A stretch of DNA of 64,000 nucleotides from Desulfovibrio mangrovi (GTDB taxonomy: Bacteria; Desulfobacterota; Desulfovibrionia; Desulfovibrionales; Desulfovibrionaceae), in NCBI RefSeq assembly GCF_026230175.1, contig NZ_CP104208.1, positions 992,001 to 1,056,000 on the forward strand, read 5' to 3'. Position 1 is the stretch's first letter. Each line of letters opens with the position of its first letter. Of this stretch, positions 60,550-64,000 are shown piece by piece. Made by a program: the position numbers and the translations under genes. The notes beneath the pieces were generated by a model. It did not search any database. It was not told the origin of the DNA and saw nothing but the letters and a program-made list of their open reading frames with translations.

Positions 60550-61086
60550 CTATTTCGAAGCACCTTCATCCGACTGCAGCGCCTTGGTGTACACAAGGGC
60601 ATCCTCGTTGGTGTCGGCATAATAGTGTCTGCGGACGCCACACTGCTCATACCCGTAACTTTCATACAGGGCTATGGCAGCACTGTTGGAGCGCCTTACT
60701 TCCAGCACCGAGTTCTCTATGCCCATCTTTACGCCAATCTGCAACATCAGGCCGAGCAGACGCTTGCCGAGCCCTGACCTGCGGTAGTCTGGGTGCGTGG
60801 CGATATTGAGGATTTCCAGTTCATACTGGGTGTGATACACGGCCACATAGGCAACCAGCACCCCCTTGTAGCGCAGGCCGAAGATGGAAAAGATCTGCTG
60901 TTCAAAGGCCAGACGGAACTGCTCCTCCTGCCATGGCATGGAAAAACACCGCTTTTCCAAAGCGGCAACTTCCGATATATGCTCCGGCCCGAGCTTGAAA
61001 AACTCCGTTTCCTGCGCACTGACGCAAGGGGCTGCCGCGGCGTCTGCAGACTTTTCCTGCATATTTTTCGTAGTGTTATCAGACAT
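60550..61086 (-). CDS. rimI: ribosomal protein alanine N-acetyltransferase-like (RimI)
   Basis: This 178-residue GNAT-fold acetyltransferase has the acetyl-CoA loop NIATHPDYRRSGLGKRLLGL and the C-terminal LEVRRSNSAAIALYESYGY, close to RimI, which acetylates the N-terminus of ribosomal protein S18. The first ~30 residues are extra and low in complexity. It is divergent from the Nudix gene, with 56 bases between, and upstream of tpiA on the minus strand. Confidence 0.87.
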   Translation of the reverse strand: MSDNTTKNMQEKSADAAAAPCVSAQETEFFKLGPEHISEVAALEKRCFSMPWQEEQFRLAFEQQIFSIFGLRYKGVLVAYVAVYHTQYELEILNIATHPDYRRSGLGKRLLGLMLQIGVKMGIENSVLEVRRSNSAAIALYESYGYEQCGVRRHYYADTNEDALVYTKALQSDEGASK

Positions 61087-61142
61087 GGCACAAACTTGAG
61101 CTATCCGAGAACAGAATCCGGAACAGCCTGTATCCTGTAAAT

Positions 61143-61730
61143 ATGATTGAAACCATTTATTCCCAACTCAAGGAAGGCATCGCCGACCTTGTCGAGGTGG
61201 TCGACAGCAACGACAGGCCATTCATGGTCATGCCGGTCGCCGATGTTCATACTCAGCCGTTGCGGCACAGGGTGGTACTCACTCTGTTGTATGATGCAAA
61301 AGGCCGGCTCTACCTGCAGCGCCGTGCAAAAAGCAAAAAACTCTATCCCGGACGTTGGGATCTTTCATCCACAGGTCACGTTCTCGCCGGAGAGTCCAGA
61401 GAACACGCCGCCTTGAGAGAACTGAACGAAGAGCTCCGCGTCTTTCCGGGAAAAGTAAACCAGATCGTCAGCATTCCGGCTTCAGTGGAAACGGAATACG
61501 CCTGCATTTCCCTTTTCTCTGCAAGGCTTGCCGGTGACAAGCCCTGCCCCAACCCCGAAGAAGTAGCCGAAGGCATTTTTCTGGATCAGGAAGAGTTCGC
61601 AGCCATGCTTGAAGGTTTCCGCGAGCTGCTGACGCCAGCTGTCATTTGGGCTGCGGAAAACGGCTACCTTTTTTCCGACCTGCCCGCCGTTGCCAACGAA
61701 GACGAGGATGAGCCACCGGTCGAACCGTAA
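61143..61730 (+). CDS. Nudix hydrolase
   Basis: This 195-residue protein has the Nudix box GHVLAGESREHAALRELNEE, fitting GX5EX7REUXEE, with Leu-Arg in place of the usual Gly after it. It belongs to the isopentenyl-diphosphate isomerase-like/YfcD branch by the preceding RLYLQRRAKSKKLYPGRWDLSS. Substrate is not predictable; such enzymes cleave nucleoside diphosphate-linked compounds. It overlaps no other gene and is convergent with the phosphatase gene. Confidence 0.87.
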   Translation: MIETIYSQLKEGIADLVEVVDSNDRPFMVMPVADVHTQPLRHRVVLTLLYDAKGRLYLQRRAKSKKLYPGRWDLSSTGHVLAGESREHAALRELNEELRVFPGKVNQIVSIPASVETEYACISLFSARLAGDKPCPNPEEVAEGIFLDQEEFAAMLEGFRELLTPAVIWAAENGYLFSDLPAVANEDEDEPPVEP

Positions 61731-61745
61731 AGCACCGCGTTCTGG

Positions 61746-62537
61746 TTACTGCCCTTTCAGCAGCGAGAACATCGTATCGTGCAACGCGCCATTGGTCGCC
61801 AATACGCCACGGGAATAAAGCTCAAAAGGCGCATTGGTATCCAGCTGAGTTACCTTGCCGCCTGCCTCTTCCACCAGAAGCCATCCGGCAGATGTATCCC
61901 ACGGACGCAAGTCGATTTCGTAAAAGGCATCATACCGCCCTGCGGCGACAAAGGCGAAATCAACAGCAGCAGCCCCGCAACGTCGTACGCCACGCGAAGT
62001 CACCAGCGCCTTGGATAGCCACCCCATAATCTCGTCCACATTGTCACGGATACTGTAGGGGAATCCCGTTGCGATCAGGGCGTGTTCCAGATTGTCAGTG
62101 CCGGTCACGTACATCGGTTGGCCGTTCAAAGCGGCGCCCTGCCCGCGGGCAGCGGTGAAACACTCCCGCAAAATGGGCGCATTCACGATGCCGAGCACCA
62201 TCCTGCCCTTGTGCCACAGCCCCACTGAGGAAGCCACTAAAGGAATCTGATGGGCAAAATTGGTGGTACCGTCCACCGGATCGATGATCCATGCCAGATC
62301 GGTCAGCGGTGCAGTTCCCGCACTTTCTTCCGCCAGAAAGGATGCTTCCGGAAGAATGGCGTGCAGGCGGCGCTTCAGATCCTCTTCAACGGCAACATCG
62401 GTTTCCGTCACCAGATCAATTCGCCCCTTCAGAGTTATCTTGCGCGGCTTGTACCAGCTATCCAGTATGACGTTGCCGGACTCGCACACGGCAGCGGTTG
62501 CTTCTTCCAGAAGCGATGCATATCCAAACTCATCCAT
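61746..62537 (-). CDS. suhB: inositol monophosphatase family protein
   Basis: This 263-residue phosphatase has the lithium-sensitive family motifs: FLAEESAGTAP (metal), WIIDPVDGTTNFAHQIP (metal and catalysis) and EIDLRPWDTSAGWLLVEEAGG. It would hydrolyse inositol phosphates or related sugar phosphates; the SuhB role in rRNA transcription known in E. coli is possible but not shown. AAGGACAATGTT precedes the ATG at 62537; an upstream codon at 62579 lies in the mreB terminator. Confidence 0.88.
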   Translation of the reverse strand: MDEFGYASLLEEATAAVCESGNVILDSWYKPRKITLKGRIDLVTETDVAVEEDLKRRLHAILPEASFLAEESAGTAPLTDLAWIIDPVDGTTNFAHQIPLVASSVGLWHKGRMVLGIVNAPILRECFTAARGQGAALNGQPMYVTGTDNLEHALIATGFPYSIRDNVDEIMGWLSKALVTSRGVRRCGAAAVDFAFVAAGRYDAFYEIDLRPWDTSAGWLLVEEAGGKVTQLDTNAPFELYSRGVLATNGALHDTMFSLLKGQ

Positions 62538-62576
62538 AACATTGTCCTTTTCGCACTCACTGCAATTTTCCCGCAA

Positions 62577-62606
62577 CAAAAAAGCGGCCCGGAGGCCGCC
62601 TTTCTG
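62577..62606 (-). terminator. Rho-independent terminator after mreB
   Basis: On the minus strand GCGGCC and GGCCGC form the stem around a short TCCG-type loop, extended by AAG / CTT, and six T bases follow. Confidence 0.85.
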
Positions 62607-62620
62607 GCGAAAGGGAAAAC

Positions 62621-63643
62621 TTAGTTGATGTACACCTTGCTGTAGAACTTGCGGTCATCAAGGGTACGACCGGTACCGCGAACCACCGTGGTAAGGGGAT
62701 CGTCATCGATCACAACCTTGAGATTGGTTTCCTTGGTGATCAGGGTATTCAATCCCTTCAGCAGGGCGCCGCCACCGGCCAGCAGCAAACCATTGTCTGC
62801 AATATCGCCAGCAAGTTCCGGGGGTGTCTTCTCAAGCGATTTACGAACGGCCATGACAATGGCTTTAACGGGGTCTGCAAGGGCTTCACGCACATGCCCG
62901 TCCGTGACGAGCACGGATTTAGGCGTGCCGGTTACCATGTCCTTGCCGGAAACATCCATGGAAAGGGTTTCAGGCAGCGGGTGCGCGGACCCGATTCTGA
63001 TCTTGATACGTTCGGCCATGTTCTCGCCGATAAGCAGCTTGAACTCTTCCTGAAAATAGCGTTGCACGGCACTGTTCATAGCATCGCCTGCCACGCGGAC
63101 AGACTCTGCATAGGCAATGGCGGAAAGCGAAATAACGGCCACTTCCGTGGTGCCGCCGCCGATATCAACGACCATGTTGCCCATGGGCTGGTGAATAGGC
63201 ATATCGGCCCCGATGGCTGCCGCCATGGGTTCCTCAACAAGCCGCACATCGCGGGCACCGGCCTGCTGTGCAGATTCTATGACGGCCCTTTTCTCAACCT
63301 GCGTAATGCCGGTAGGAACACAGATAACAATATTGGGCTTGGCAAGGGAAAAACCGGTAATGACCTTCTTGATAAAGAAGGAAATCATCTGCTTGGTGAC
63401 TTCAAAGTCGGCAATAACACCATCCTTCATGGGGCGGATGGCACGGATGCGCTGGGGGGTACGGCCGAGAAATTCCTTGGCTTCCTTACCCACCGCAAGC
63501 ACGGTGTTCCGATCGTTATCTATGGCAACAACGGACGGTTCGTTCAGCACGATCCCATCGTTCTTGGTATACAAAAGCGTGTTGGCGGTGCCGAGGTCCA
63601 TGGCAAGGTCTTTGCCGAACAGTCCTAACAATTTGCCGAACAT
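62621..63643 (-). CDS. mreB: rod shape-determining protein MreB
   Basis: This 340-residue bacterial actin organises the elongation machinery under the inner membrane. The actin-fold sites are intact: phosphate 1 MDLGTANTLLYTKN, phosphate 2 VVDIGGGTTEVAVI and adenosine LLLAGGGALLKGL. The N-terminal FGKLLGLFGKDL is the amphipathic membrane segment. Its ATG directly follows the stop of the GAF gene. No mreC is seen downstream; a terminator follows instead. Confidence 0.96.
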   Translation of the reverse strand: MFGKLLGLFGKDLAMDLGTANTLLYTKNDGIVLNEPSVVAIDNDRNTVLAVGKEAKEFLGRTPQRIRAIRPMKDGVIADFEVTKQMISFFIKKVITGFSLAKPNIVICVPTGITQVEKRAVIESAQQAGARDVRLVEEPMAAAIGADMPIHQPMGNMVVDIGGGTTEVAVISLSAIAYAESVRVAGDAMNSAVQRYFQEEFKLLIGENMAERIKIRIGSAHPLPETLSMDVSGKDMVTGTPKSVLVTDGHVREALADPVKAIVMAVRKSLEKTPPELAGDIADNGLLLAGGGALLKGLNTLITKETNLKVVIDDDPLTTVVRGTGRTLDDRKFYSKVYIN

Positions 63644-64000
63644 TTAGGCACTCTCTTCTTGGGTCGAGGTGGAAAAATCAAATTCAAAGTCCTCAGACTG
63701 CTCTGTTTTTGTTGCTGCCGCCTGCTGCAACTGATGCAATTGTTGAGCGGCTTCATGCAGCCGACTCCGTAAATACAAGTTTTCAAGAAATAATGCCAGA
63801 TGTTCGGAAGCCATCTGGCAAAAAACCTTAAGCTCGTCCGGAATTTCCTTAGGATTTTCGCTCGCAAAGACAAGCACACCGCGGGTGATGCGTCCGATGG
63901 TCAAAGGCAGACAAATGACGCTTTGAAAGCCGGGGTGCGTGGAGACTTTGCCGTACAGCGGAGAAGACTGCGTGCCCGAATCGGAGCCGCCCATGAAAAC
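63644..64000 (-). CDS. GAF-domain protein, C-terminal part (5' end outside window)
   Basis: The last ~118 residues of a protein open to the window edge. FQSVICLPLTIGRITRGVLVFASENP and LKVFCQMASEHLALFLENLYLRS are typical of the end of a GAF domain, which binds small ligands such as cyclic nucleotides. An acidic tail follows. The ATG at 63994 is probably internal, since the frame remains open to base 64000. It ends on the base before mreB, so the two are joined in one transcript; the meaning of that pairing is unknown. Confidence 0.75.
   Translation of the reverse strand, partial: VFMGGSDSGTQSSPLYGKVSTHPGFQSVICLPLTIGRITRGVLVFASENPKEIPDELKVFCQMASEHLALFLENLYLRSRLHEAAQQLHQLQQAAATKTEQSEDFEFDFSTSTQEESA

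Overview
The window reads as bacterial chromosome from a Desulfovibrio-like member of the Desulfovibrionales (Desulfobacterota). This is inferred from gene content and order: rpoN-hpf-ptsN-rapZ followed by a mannose-type PTS, a birA-pyruvate carboxylase-long PEP synthase block, a family II pyrophosphatase, an LL-diaminopimelate aminotransferase, and a DHH-CBS-tRNA nucleotidyltransferase fusion. There are no sulfate-reduction genes here, so the assignment rests on synteny and protein style. The region is almost entirely core genome: no insertion sequence, prophage or CRISPR array was seen.

Layout. 1-4.4 kb: sigma-54 C-terminus, hibernation factor, PtsN, RapZ, and PTS EIIA, EIIB and EIIC, with EIIC broken or slipped at a T9 run. 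4.4-15.3 kb: Mn-dependent pyrophosphatase, a CCA-type nucleotidyltransferase (minus strand), BirA, pyruvate carboxylase and an enlarged PEP synthase. Together these form an anaplerotic and gluconeogenic block, with BirA supplying biotin to the carboxylase. 15.3-30.5 kb: M23 peptidase, CBS protein, Pcm, YqaA-type protein, Mrp, lytic transglycosylase, PgsA, DivIC-like protein, TPR and SPOR proteins, Fbp, TsaD, a trxA-trxB-bamD operon, EngB, AroQ and EF-P. 30.6-41.4 kb: FtsK, LolA, a pseudouridine synthase, YedF, a lipid A export and acylation operon (msbA, DUF374, LpxL-like) and a CHASE2 adenylate cyclase.

41.4-42.4 kb is a 954 bp gene-free stretch. It contains a 28 bp element at 41793-41820 that matches the core of the E. 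coli dif site almost exactly in reverse orientation. With ftsK 9 kb to its left and xerD 4.5 kb to its right, this is probably the chromosome dimer resolution site and so marks the replication terminus. KOPS-like GGGNAGGG octamers found by eye are almost all on the plus strand to the left of this point and on the minus strand to the right, as expected if FtsK is steered toward it.

43-57 kb: transaldolase, TRASH/YHS protein, folK with no normal start codon, dapL behind an attenuator-like terminator, xerD, the DHH-CBS-NT fusion, a HIT protein, lapA-lapB, mutS, a lipoprotein and lysA. 57-59.2 kb is the most accessory-looking part: an S24 (LexA/CI-like) regulator, a 54-residue zinc-ribbon protein, a candidate ~100 nt RNA and an alpha/beta hydrolase. 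Each unit is separated by a terminator, and a recurring TATAAAC motif lies on or near candidate -10 elements. 59.2-64 kb (mostly minus): tRNA-Leu(GAG), SecG, TpiA, RimI, a Nudix hydrolase (plus), inositol monophosphatase, MreB and the C-terminus of a GAF protein.

Positions of promoters, hairpins and octamers were read by eye and are not exhaustive. No homology search was run; protein assignments rest on motifs and family knowledge.
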